A stretch of DNA of 13,003 nucleotides, from positions 1 to 13,003 of the forward strand of contig JAFRBA010000211.1 of assembly GCA_017405115.1 (NCBI GenBank), read 5' to 3'. Below are positions 1 through 5,539 of this stretch, piece by piece. Below the pieces are notes generated by a model that saw nothing but the letters and a program-made list of their open reading frames with translations, did no database searches and was not told the origin of the DNA. Every line of letters begins with the position of its first letter. Position 1 is the stretch's first letter. The stretch is from Kiritimatiellia bacterium (GTDB taxonomy: Bacteria; Verrucomicrobiota; Kiritimatiellia; RFP12; UBA1067). Made by a program: the position numbers and the translations under genes.

Positions 1-140
1 AGATCGCCATATACGAGCGCGCCAAGGCCGACCTAGAGGCCGCCAGAGCCTCCAAGTCCGAAGGCGACCTCGTCGCCTACTGGGAAGCCCTCAACGACCG
101 CCTCCGCAACCTCGGCATCCGCCTCCTCCCCCTGGAGTAG
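1..140 (+). CDS. C-terminal end of a family C membrane-associated protein (partial)
   Basis: The reading frame is open from the window edge (first full codon at 3) to a TAG at 138-140, giving 45 residues. It begins IAIYERAKADLEAA, contains YWEALNDRLRNLGIR and ends LLPLE. I do not recognise a named family. It does match the C-terminus of the protein encoded at 1810-2607 on the other strand, which has IYERTRRELEG followed by WERKNDALRRLGLR. Shared positions are IYER, a following acidic-Leu-Glu, W-E-x-x-ND-x-LR-x-LG-x-R and a nearby proline. It is therefore most likely the tail of another C gene and the end of an A-B-C cassette lying to the left on the + strand. Start, membrane segment and N-terminal domain are outside the window. 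The coding call is firm from codon pattern and the paralogue match; the function is unknown. Confidence 0.75.
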   Translation, partial: IAIYERAKADLEAARASKSEGDLVAYWEALNDRLRNLGIRLLPLE

Positions 141-283
141 CATTTGGAGATATGTCAAATGGTCTGCTTTTTTGCCACCCTTTTGACATCTACTCCCAGT
201 CAACTGGCTTAATCTGACCGCGCTTCTCTTCTCAACACCTATGTGAGGACGGCTTAACCGTTATATGACATCTAATCGTATAA
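141..283. other. Intergenic DNA with no clear gene
   Basis: This stretch, with the promoter patch that follows, separates the partial C gene from the first ATPase. I see no credible coding region. It holds a spaced inverted repeat, ATGTCAAA at 152-159 and TTTGACAT at 182-189. It also holds a loose direct repeat, TGACATCTACTC at 184-195 and TGACATCTAATC at 266-277. Neither has a following T run that would make a convincing terminator. GC content falls toward the right. Confidence 0.5.
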
Positions 284-372
284 ACTTACTTAATTTATTG
301 AGCAAGTTCGAATCAGCCTTGACGAATATGATTTGATCTTGGTATAATATGCTAAAAACTTACTCAATAAAT
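284..372. repeat. AT-rich operator-like repeats around the first ATPase promoter
   Basis: A 15-base element reads ATTTATTGAGCAAGT at 293-307. Its reverse complement with one mismatch, ACTTACTCAATAAAT, is at 358-372. The first copy also lies in an imperfect 24-base palindrome at 284-307 whose other half begins ACTTACTTAAT. There are thus three related half sites: two back to back upstream of the -35 element and one over the expected transcription start and the ribosome binding region of the ATPase. This arrangement is what an operator for a dimeric DNA-binding protein would look like. The binding protein is not identifiable here. Confidence 0.5.
319..348 (+). promoter_or_regulatory. Sigma70-type promoter for the first ATPase gene
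   Basis: TTGACG at 319-324 and a perfect TATAAT at 343-348 are separated by 18 bases. TG at 340-341 gives an extended -10 (TGGTATAAT). Transcription would start near 355-358, inside or next to the right-hand repeat at 358-372, about 30 bases before the preferred start codon. Confidence 0.75.
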
Positions 373-388
373 GGAGTGGAACATAACT

Positions 389-1726
389 ATGAGAGTGAAA
401 CGAGACTACTATCTGGATGCCCTGCGCAATAAAATGCACAACGGCCTTGTCAAGATTGTTACCGGTATTCGTCGCTGTGGGAAATCGTATCTGCTGTCCG
501 AACTCTTCAAGGAGTATCTTATGTCTCATGGGGTTGCGCAAGATCATATAATCGAAGTCCCGCTTGACAATGACGAATTCCTCGGATACCGCGACGCCAT
601 CAGCCTTGGCGAGTACGTGCGAAAGAGACTTGTAAAGGACGGGCAATGGAATTACGTGTTCATTGACGAAGTGCAGCTTGCGCGGAAGATCTTGCCTAAG
701 GGCGTGAATCTCAGGCGTCTTGCGCCGGAAGACCGCAAGGACGCGTATGTGACGTTCTACGACACTCTTAACGGGCTGCGCCAGATTCCGAATGTCGATG
801 TCTATGCCACAGGCTCGAACTCAAAGACCCTATCAAGCGACATCGACACCAACTTCGCGGACCGAAGCTCGCAGATACGCCTACATCCTTTCTCGTTCGC
901 CGAATACTGCGACGCCACGGGGGCGGAGGACAAGCTTGCCGCCTTCGACCAGTACCTGATGTGGGGAGGCATGCCCCTTGCCGTGGCGGAGCCGGACGAA
1001 TGTGCGCGCGCCGAATACCTCAAGCGCCTGCATGCCGAAGTTTACATCAAGGACATCTGCAAACGCTACAGGCTGCACGACGACTTCGTGCTATCGCGCC
1101 TTATCGACGTCGTGTCCTCCGCGACAGGGTCGCTTACGAACCCGCACAAGCTCGTCTCCACCCTCGCATCGGCCCAGAACGTCAAGACGACTGACGCGAC
1201 GATTGCGAAATACCTGTCCTATCTCGAAGACGCATTTCTCTTCTCGAAGTCGAACCGCTGGGACGTCAAGGGCAAGCGCTACTTCGACTACCCATCAAAG
1301 TACTATGCCGAAGACACGGGGCTTCGTAACGCGCGGCTTGACTTCCGCGATACCGATCCGTCCCATGCGATGGAGAACGCGATATACAACGAACTCGTGC
1401 GGCGCGGCTGTACCGTTGACGTCGGCGTGGTGCCGATTGTCTCGCTCAATTCCGCCGGACGCCAGGAGCTGCGCTACCACGAGATAGATTTCGTCGTAAA
1501 CCGAGCCCCCGGCAAGCTGTACATACAGAGCGCGTTCGCAATGCCGACACAGGACAAGAGCGACCAGGAGCTTCTTCCGCTCAGGCGTAGTGGGGACTTC
1601 TTCCGCAAGATGGTCGTCACCGCCGGATACTCGACGCCGCGGGTCTCTAACGAGGGCATAATGCACGTCGGCGTCATTCCATTCCTGCTCGAGCCTTCGA
1701 TTCTGGACAATGCGCTGAGGGATTGA
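389..1726 (+). CDS. AAA_14/DUF4143-family ATPase
   Basis: A 445-residue cytosolic ATPase of the family with an N-terminal AAA_14 domain and a C-terminal DUF4143 domain; family members are typically 380-450 residues and their physiological role is poorly known. The P-loop is GIRRCGKS (residues 26-33), Walker B is YVFIDEVQ (89-96) and the sensor segment is VYATGSNS (138-145). The C-terminal part holds EIDFVV followed by KLYIQSAF, the position where many relatives carry a nuclease-like E-x-D...E-x-K signature; here the E-x-K is replaced by IQS, as in a common subclass. An ATG at 371 is in frame, but the start at 389 is preferred: GGAG at 373-376 precedes it as a ribosome site, and MRVKRDYYLDAL resembles the usual family start. 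It is a single-gene unit with its own strong promoter, convergent with the C gene at 1810. It looks like an accessory insertion between two cassettes. Confidence 0.9.
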   Translation: MRVKRDYYLDALRNKMHNGLVKIVTGIRRCGKSYLLSELFKEYLMSHGVAQDHIIEVPLDNDEFLGYRDAISLGEYVRKRLVKDGQWNYVFIDEVQLARKILPKGVNLRRLAPEDRKDAYVTFYDTLNGLRQIPNVDVYATGSNSKTLSSDIDTNFADRSSQIRLHPFSFAEYCDATGAEDKLAAFDQYLMWGGMPLAVAEPDECARAEYLKRLHAEVYIKDICKRYRLHDDFVLSRLIDVVSSATGSLTNPHKLVSTLASAQNVKTTDATIAKYLSYLEDAFLFSKSNRWDVKGKRYFDYPSKYYAEDTGLRNARLDFRDTDPSHAMENAIYNELVRRGCTVDVGVVPIVSLNSAGRQELRYHEIDFVVNRAPGKLYIQSAFAMPTQDKSDQELLPLRRSGDFFRKMVVTAGYSTPRVSNEGIMHVGVIPFLLEPSILDNALRD

Positions 1727-1809
1727 CGGACAGCCTTCGGCCGCCTGCAGACTGCCGCCGTGGCCTCATAGTCAATAATTTGGCAAAATCACCGCCAGCC
1801 TTTCGTTGG

Positions 1810-2607
1810 CTACTCCGCATACTTCGGGGTGGGGATGGTGCGCAGGCCTAGGCGGCGCAGGGCGTCGTTCTTGCGCTCCCACTCCTCCGGCGACTCCTCG
1901 CCCTCCAGCTCGCGGCGGGTGCGCTCGTATATCTGCGCCTCCTGCTGCGTGCGCTCGTTGAGCCGCCGCCAGTAGGAGCGCGGCGTCCCGTTGCCGTTGG
2001 CGAGGTACTCGCGCATCTCCTGCCGCATCCCGTTGACTATCTGCTTCAGCTCGCGCACTTCGCGCGGGTCTTCTGGGGCAACCGGGATGTCGGCGTCCGG
2101 CGCAAGCGCGTCCTTGGCGTAGTCCGCGAAGGCGCCCTGGTCTTCGGGGTTCAGTCGCCACGGGTCGAAGCCCCTCCGGCACATAAGCCTGCCGGGCTGG
2201 GCGAAGATGGCCAGCAATCTGTCGCCCTCGCGCGGCAAGGCGTCCCCGAACTCGCCGCGCTCGAAGGACTCCATCGTCGCCGGGTCGCCGTATATCTGGT
2301 GGCGCGGCGTCGCCGTCGTCGGCCCAGGCGGCCGGTTCCTGGCGACAAGGGACTTGAGGGACAGAAGGGACGCAAGGGACGCCAGGACGGCGAGCGCCGC
2401 AACAGTCGCAAGCCGCAGCGCCAACGCCCTCTTTCGCCTTGCCTCCTCCTTTTCCCCGTTCGCCTTCGACCCGTCGGCGGCCACCACCTTTATCGGCCTT
2501 ATGCCCCTCGCCCGCAAGACGGTGAACACCTCTTCCCTCGAAGAGGCGTCCATGGAGCCCTCGTGCCTGGCCCCGTCGCTTGTCTTGTAGGCGTAGGTGT
2601 AGTTCAA
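1810..2607 (-). CDS. Family C protein: GspF/PilC-like N-terminal domain, one membrane helix, unknown C-terminal domain
   Basis: 265 residues. Residues 3-42 (YTYAYKTSDG, then HEGSMDASSREEV, then LRARGIRP) match the pattern at the start of GspF/PilC inner-membrane proteins: Y-x-Y, a G before the second strand, A-s-x-x-E, and L-x-x-x-G-x-x-P. The multi-helix body of GspF is absent. A basic linker leads into a single membrane helix at about 62-85, followed by a polar domain of about 175 residues ending in the IYER...WERKNDALRRLGLR segment shared with the fragment at 1-140. The start is a TTG at 2605-2607; no ATG lies upstream in frame, and the first internal ATG would remove half of the N-terminal domain. 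I see no Shine-Dalgarno sequence, because the preceding spacer is pyrimidine-rich on this strand. It is the last gene of an A-B-C operon, 60 bases after B. A secretion-system link is inference from the small N-terminal similarity only. Confidence 0.8.
   Translation of the reverse strand: MNYTYAYKTSDGARHEGSMDASSREEVFTVLRARGIRPIKVVAADGSKANGEKEEARRKRALALRLATVAALAVLASLASLLSLKSLVARNRPPGPTTATPRHQIYGDPATMESFERGEFGDALPREGDRLLAIFAQPGRLMCRRGFDPWRLNPEDQGAFADYAKDALAPDADIPVAPEDPREVRELKQIVNGMRQEMREYLANGNGTPRSYWRRLNERTQQEAQIYERTRRELEGEESPEEWERKNDALRRLGLRTIPTPKYAE
2344..2386 (-). repeat. 9-base tandem repeats encoding the membrane helix of C
   Basis: GGGAC recurs on the + strand at 2349, 2358, 2367 and 2376, an exact 9-base period. 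On the coding strand the unit is approximately GCGTCCCTT, which yields the Leu-Ala-Ser-Leu pattern of the transmembrane segment (LASLASLLSLKSL). It appears that part of the helix arose by short tandem duplication. Confidence 0.6.
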
Positions 2608-2664
2608 GTAGTGGAGAAGTGGAAAAGTGGAGTGGTGGAATGGTGGAGAAGTGGAATGGTGGCG
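2608..2664. repeat. Low-complexity GTGGA repeat between genes B and C
   Basis: The B-C spacer consists almost wholly of 7-9-base variants of GTGGA on the + strand: GTGGAGAA, GTGGAAAA, GTGGAGTG, GTGGAAT and so on. Transcribed from the minus strand it is a CCAC/TTCTCC-rich leader with no purine-rich ribosome binding site ahead of the TTG start of C. Confidence 0.7.
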
Positions 2665-2667
2665 GGG

Positions 2668-3435
2668 TCAGTCGCTGACCTTCTTAGTCTCGGGTAGGAT
2701 CTTCATCGGCTCCGTTGGGAGCGCGTGCACCTTGTCCCAAATCGCCTTCTGCACGTCGTTCGTCGGCGCGGGCGCCCAGCCCTCGCGGCAGGCCACCCTG
2801 TATGTGGCGTATCTGGCCGGGGTCACCCCGCACTCCCTCAGGTGCCGCTTGATTTCGCTGATCTTGTCGAACGGAATGAACTCCTCGCACAGGTCAAGGT
2901 CCTCCATCCTGACCACGCTCATGATGTTGCCGGGGAAGCTGGAGCCCAGCCCACCCGCGACGCTTGCGAATCCACGTATGATTTCCTTCCTGCACCTCGA
3001 ATCGTAGAACTTCGCCCTTGCGGCGTCCGTCGCCAGGCCCGCCGCAAGCTTCCTGACGTTCACCACGGCCCAGCGGTTCTCGGGGGCGGACAGCAGCGCA
3101 GGCGTCCTGTCGTCCGCCACGATGATGACCGCGACATCCGCCCCGCTCTTCGCCTTTAGGGCGTCCGGGGCGTCCGGCTCCATCCGAAGTGTCTTTATCG
3201 GGTACTTGGCCGTTGCGCCTCTTATCACCTCGACCGCCGCCGAGACGTTGGTGCCGTTCATCTCGCCCTGGGTGTCGATGAACGCGACGAGCCCGCTGGA
3301 CGAGCCTGGCTTCTCCAAGAGCCCGCCGGACTTGGCCGCTATGCTCTCGCGCAGCCTGTCGGCATCCGTCGGCTCCGCTCCCGCCGCAATGGCGACTGCC
3401 ACCGCGGACAACACGATACCGTGCCTAAACCTCAT
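2668..3435 (-). CDS. Family B secreted protein, copy 1; metzincin-like segment without zinc ligands
   Basis: 255 residues with a typical signal peptide (MRFRHGIVLSAVAVAIAAGA, then EPTD), so it is exported. I know no named family for it. Its paralogue is encoded at 12176-12979. The most conserved parts are PALLSAPENRWAVVNV, the segment RKEIIRGFASVAGG followed by NIMSVV and EDLD, and the tail EGWAPAPTNDVQKAIWDK with a closing P-x-x-PMKI. The middle segment can be aligned by eye to the archaemetzincin core (HExxHxxG, then a C/V-M turn) with the glycine and methionine kept. The zinc-binding His and catalytic Glu would be Arg, Gly and small or hydrophobic residues, so the protein would be catalytically inactive. 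That reading is a hypothesis. The ATG overlaps the stop of gene A in ATGA (3432-3435), showing translational coupling. C follows after a repeat-filled spacer. Confidence 0.85.
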   Translation of the reverse strand: MRFRHGIVLSAVAVAIAAGAEPTDADRLRESIAAKSGGLLEKPGSSSGLVAFIDTQGEMNGTNVSAAVEVIRGATAKYPIKTLRMEPDAPDALKAKSGADVAVIIVADDRTPALLSAPENRWAVVNVRKLAAGLATDAARAKFYDSRCRKEIIRGFASVAGGLGSSFPGNIMSVVRMEDLDLCEEFIPFDKISEIKRHLRECGVTPARYATYRVACREGWAPAPTNDVQKAIWDKVHALPTEPMKILPETKKVSD

Positions 3436-4313
3436 TCTACGTCTCCTTTCTCCTGCTCCCCGCCTGGCTCCTCGCCGCGCCGCGCCCTGTCGAGGGCGAA
3501 CCGCCTCGCCGCGAACCTGGGCATCTTGAGCGGCTTGCCGCCCCGTGACTCGAGAAGCATGTTGGCGGCCTTCACGAAATCCCCGAGGTCCTCTTCGCTC
3601 TGGGACTTGTCGCGCGAGAACTTGGCGACTTGATCTTTCAGCTCTTCCCGGTACAGCCCTATCTCCTGCAGCTCCCTTACCTCCTCGAGCATCAGCTTGC
3701 CGATGTCTTCGCCGGCGTCGTACTTCGCCTTGAGCTCCTTCTTCGCCTCGCGAACGGCCCTCTTGAGTTCGGCCGTAAACTGATCGTCGCCCTCCTCGAC
3801 GACTATGGGCGTCTCGATTGACTTGAGGAAGGCCCTCGTGAACCCGCGCCCGAATAGGCTCGTCGCGTCGCCCACGAGCATCTCGCCGGGCTCAAGCAGC
3901 AGCAGCCCGGCGATCTTCTGGTCGGCTGAGTTGGAGAATATCCGCTCCTCGACCGGCTTTTCCGCGTCGTCCAGCTTGTTGGTTATCACGACGGCGGTGT
4001 GCGGCCTGTTTATCACGTAGCCATAGACGTTTGTGTGCATGACCCGCTGCTCCGGCGGGACGTTGGAGCGGCGCTCCGCCACCTCCCCCCGCGGGGCTTC
4101 CTCGACCCGGGCCTTCGGCAGGTCTGGCTTCCGCTCGGCGATCCTCCCCGCCTTTCGCACGTCTGTCGCCGAGGCGGTCCCGCCGCCGCCGCGCACAGCC
4201 CACCAGACGCCGGCGCCGAGGACGAGCAGGACGAGCGCGACGAGCAGGACGCGGGGCTTTCGCGCCGCCGCCGCGCCGCGCTGGCTCCTTGAATTGTTTC
4301 TGTTCCAGGCCAT
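3432..4313 (-). CDS. Family A single-pass membrane protein, copy 1
   Basis: 293 residues: a short basic N-terminus (MAWNRNNSRSQRG), one strong membrane helix at about 21-41 with RKPR before it (predicting N-in topology), a low-complexity linker, then a mostly helical, highly charged domain outside the cytoplasm. The family is not one I recognise. Similarity to the protein at 11278-12174 includes the start M-x-WN, KIAGLLLLEPGEMLVG against HIAALLSVKPGSWMLR, and the helix LKRAVREAKKELKAKYDAGE through EIGLYREELKDQVAKFSRD against LKEAVIATKKEFVQRMKQGE through ELGQYRRDLELEVAKVRRD. The start is supported by AAAGGAG a few bases upstream on the minus strand. It is the first gene of the A-B-C operon and overlaps B by 4 bases. 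In this copy hicBA lies between the PEP-CTERM gene and A; in the other block it does not. Confidence 0.85.
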   Translation of the reverse strand: MAWNRNNSRSQRGAAAARKPRVLLVALVLLVLGAGVWWAVRGGGGTASATDVRKAGRIAERKPDLPKARVEEAPRGEVAERRSNVPPEQRVMHTNVYGYVINRPHTAVVITNKLDDAEKPVEERIFSNSADQKIAGLLLLEPGEMLVGDATSLFGRGFTRAFLKSIETPIVVEEGDDQFTAELKRAVREAKKELKAKYDAGEDIGKLMLEEVRELQEIGLYREELKDQVAKFSRDKSQSEEDLGDFVKAANMLLESRGGKPLKMPRFAARRFALDRARRGEEPGGEQEKGDVE

Positions 4314-4347
4314 TGCCGCTCCTTTGCAGGGCGGCGGATTGAAAATA

Positions 4348-4557
4348 TCAGAGTTCGTCGGGTGTTATGCCGGCGTCGCGCATGATTGCTCGCTGCGTTC
4401 CCGGCGGCAAGGTCTTGCCCTTGTGAAATGGAACCACCGTGTGTTTCAGCGGATCGTTCCAGTTCTTGAATATCTTGTGGCTGCCGCTTTGCCGCGCCTC
4501 ATACCAGCCGCGCGCCTCAAGGAGCTCAATCATCTGATGAGCGGTCAGAGCCTTCAC
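4348..4557 (-). CDS. hicA: HicA-family toxin (mRNA interferase)
   Basis: 69 residues starting at a GTG (4555-4557) whose last bases form the TGA of hicB, a 4-base GTGA overlap. HicA toxins are small dsRBD-fold mRNA interferases that arrest translation. Visible family features are the N-terminal helix ALTAHQMIELLEARGW, the GSHKIF strand with the essential histidine, and the C-terminal VVPFHKGKTLPPGTQRAIMR followed by DAGIT. Length is normal. A longer frame can be opened to 4599, but it adds residues unlike the family and lies inside hicB, so the GTG start is preferred. It is cotranscribed downstream of the antitoxin gene, the less common hicBA order. It appears complete, with no visible inactivating change. 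Confidence 0.9.
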   Translation of the reverse strand: MKALTAHQMIELLEARGWYEARQSGSHKIFKNWNDPLKHTVVPFHKGKTLPPGTQRAIMRDAGITPDEL

Positions 4558-4760
4558 AACGCAACCCGCTGAAGATGGGCTCCCGCTGGCGCACCACAAG
4601 CTTCTTCATTCACGCAGTCAAGCCAGAGACGGGCGGCCTCGCGGATGTTCGCCAACGCCTCTTCGTAGGTGTCGCCGCATGAGTGACACCCCGGAAACGC
4701 CGGAACCTCCGCGCAGTATGCACCGCTTTCATCTTGATATATGACTGCCTGCAATCCCAT
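4554..4760 (-). CDS. hicB: HicB-family antitoxin
   Basis: 68 residues with the HicB partial RNase H-like fold: AVIYQDESGAYCAEVPAFPGCHSCGDT followed by the helix YEEALANIREAARLWLD (the first of these segments is quoted in pieces by key residues: Y-x-AEVP, PGC, G-x-T). HicB binds and neutralises HicA and usually represses its own operon. This version is short and has no evident C-terminal DNA-binding domain. Start: ATG at 4758-4760 with GAGGTGAG at 4763-4770 as the ribosome site. It has its own promoter just upstream and is coupled to hicA by a 4-base overlap. The pair appears inserted between the terminator of the PEP-CTERM gene and gene A. Confidence 0.88.
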   Translation of the reverse strand: MGLQAVIYQDESGAYCAEVPAFPGCHSCGDTYEEALANIREAARLWLDCVNEEACGAPAGAHLQRVAL

Positions 4761-4780
4761 TTCTCACCTCACTAGAACGT

Positions 4781-4809
4781 ATTATCTCATATCTTCGTTC
4801 CGCCGTCAA
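4781..4809 (-). promoter_or_regulatory. Promoter of hicBA
   Basis: On the minus strand TTGACG (4804-4809) and GATAAT (4781-4786) are separated by 17 bases. Transcription would begin near 4774, giving a leader of about 14 bases before the ATG. A short inverted repeat, GAACG (4775-4779) and CGTTC (4796-4800), brackets the -10 and could be an autoregulatory site, but its 5-base arms are weak evidence. Confidence 0.7.
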
Positions 4810-4837
4810 CCATGCCTTTCTTTTGGGTTTCACATTC

Positions 4838-4868
4838 AAAAAGCCCGCCCGATTGCTCGGACGGGCTT
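4838..4868 (-). terminator. Rho-independent terminator after PEP-CTERM gene 1
   Basis: A 12-base stem with one G-T/mismatch position, AAGCCCGCCCGA (4841-4852) and TCGGACGGGCTT (4857-4868), with a 4-base loop. On the minus strand it is followed by a run of Ts. It lies 43 bases past the stop of the PEP-CTERM gene and before the hicBA promoter. Its core closely resembles the hairpin after the second PEP-CTERM gene at 11228-11261. Confidence 0.8.
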
Positions 4869-4911
4869 TCGTTTCGGTAGGGCGCGGACTCCAGCCGCGC
4901 CGCTTTCTCAA

Positions 4912-5481
4912 TTACGCACGCTTCCTACGGAGTGCGAGACCCGCGACGCCGAGAAGCATCAGCAGACCGCTCGTCGGTTCCGGAACCGCGGACGCCTCCT
5001 TGGTCATGTACCAGCCAGCGCCAGAGCCCGTCGCATCGATAGCCTTAAGCGTCGTCGACGAGATGTCGAACGATAGTGCAGCTTCGCCAACATCTGACCC
5101 AGTGGCATTCTTGTTGCCAGTCTGGAGCATATAGGAGTTGCCAGCAGCGTCATCAGCGAGAATCACGGCAAAGGCGTACTGCTTGCCTTCAGGACCTGTG
5201 AACTCCGTAGTGGCCAGTTTTCCCGACGAGTCTAGGGTTGCGCTCTGGGAATACCCAGAAATCGCATTCCCGGCGCGAAGGCTAGAAAGCACGTCCGCCT
5301 TTGCCGTATTCGCGGCAGAACTTGACGCATATCCGAAGAACAGGTAAATGTTAGCTCCGCTCAACGGATCGCTACCACCTGGCGTAATGGCAGCATAGGT
5401 GTCGGATGTCCATGTCCATGCCGCCGCCTGCACACCAGCCGCCATTGCGACCGTTGCAAGCGCTATCATTAGTTTCTTCAT
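4912..5481 (-). CDS. Small secreted PEP-CTERM protein, copy 1
   Basis: 189 residues. The N-terminal signal peptide (MKKLMIALATVAMAAGVQAA) is followed by a Ser/Thr/Ala/Gly-rich body of about 145 residues with no recognised domain, and a C-terminal sorting tail: VPEPTSG, a hydrophobic stretch LLMLLGVAGLAL, and the basic end RRKRA (166-189). PEP-CTERM tails direct proteins to exosortase-type processing at the cell surface. No exosortase is in the window. An AAAGGA ribosome site precedes the ATG. It follows the two-repeat exported protein by 58 bases and ends in a terminator. The paralogous gene at 10650-11204 occupies the same relative place in the mirrored block; outside the signal peptide and tail the two share little sequence. 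Confidence 0.9.
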   Translation of the reverse strand: MKKLMIALATVAMAAGVQAAAWTWTSDTYAAITPGGSDPLSGANIYLFFGYASSSAANTAKADVLSSLRAGNAISGYSQSATLDSSGKLATTEFTGPEGKQYAFAVILADDAAGNSYMLQTGNKNATGSDVGEAALSFDISSTTLKAIDATGSGAGWYMTKEASAVPEPTSGLLMLLGVAGLALRRKRA

Positions 5482-5539
5482 TTTCTTGTTTCCTTTTTCG
5501 TTTGTTTTACCCTCTCCACTCTTTGCGGAGAAGAAATCG

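Noticed and set aside
152..189. ATGTCAAA/TTTGACAT inverted repeat after the partial C gene
   Set aside because: Arms of eight bases 22 apart with no T tail; not a convincing terminator or operator.
290..646. 118-codon minus frame across the first ATPase promoter
   Set aside because: Overlaps the promoter and the ATP-binding region of the ATPase on the other strand; no coding signature.
1772..2182. 136-codon minus frame
   Set aside because: Arg/Ala/Pro-rich shadow inside gene C in another frame of GC-rich DNA.
1810..2607. A type II secretion GspF protein
   Set aside because: Only the small N-terminal domain fits; the platform body is missing and there is a single membrane helix.
4558..4599. 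Longer N-terminus for HicA
   Set aside because: The extra residues lie in hicB in another frame and do not fit the family; the GTG overlapping the hicB stop gives a standard 69-residue HicA.
5513..5531. Hairpin TCTCC/GGAGA between the two-repeat and PEP-CTERM genes
   Set aside because: Five-base stem with a nine-base loop and no T run; expected by chance.
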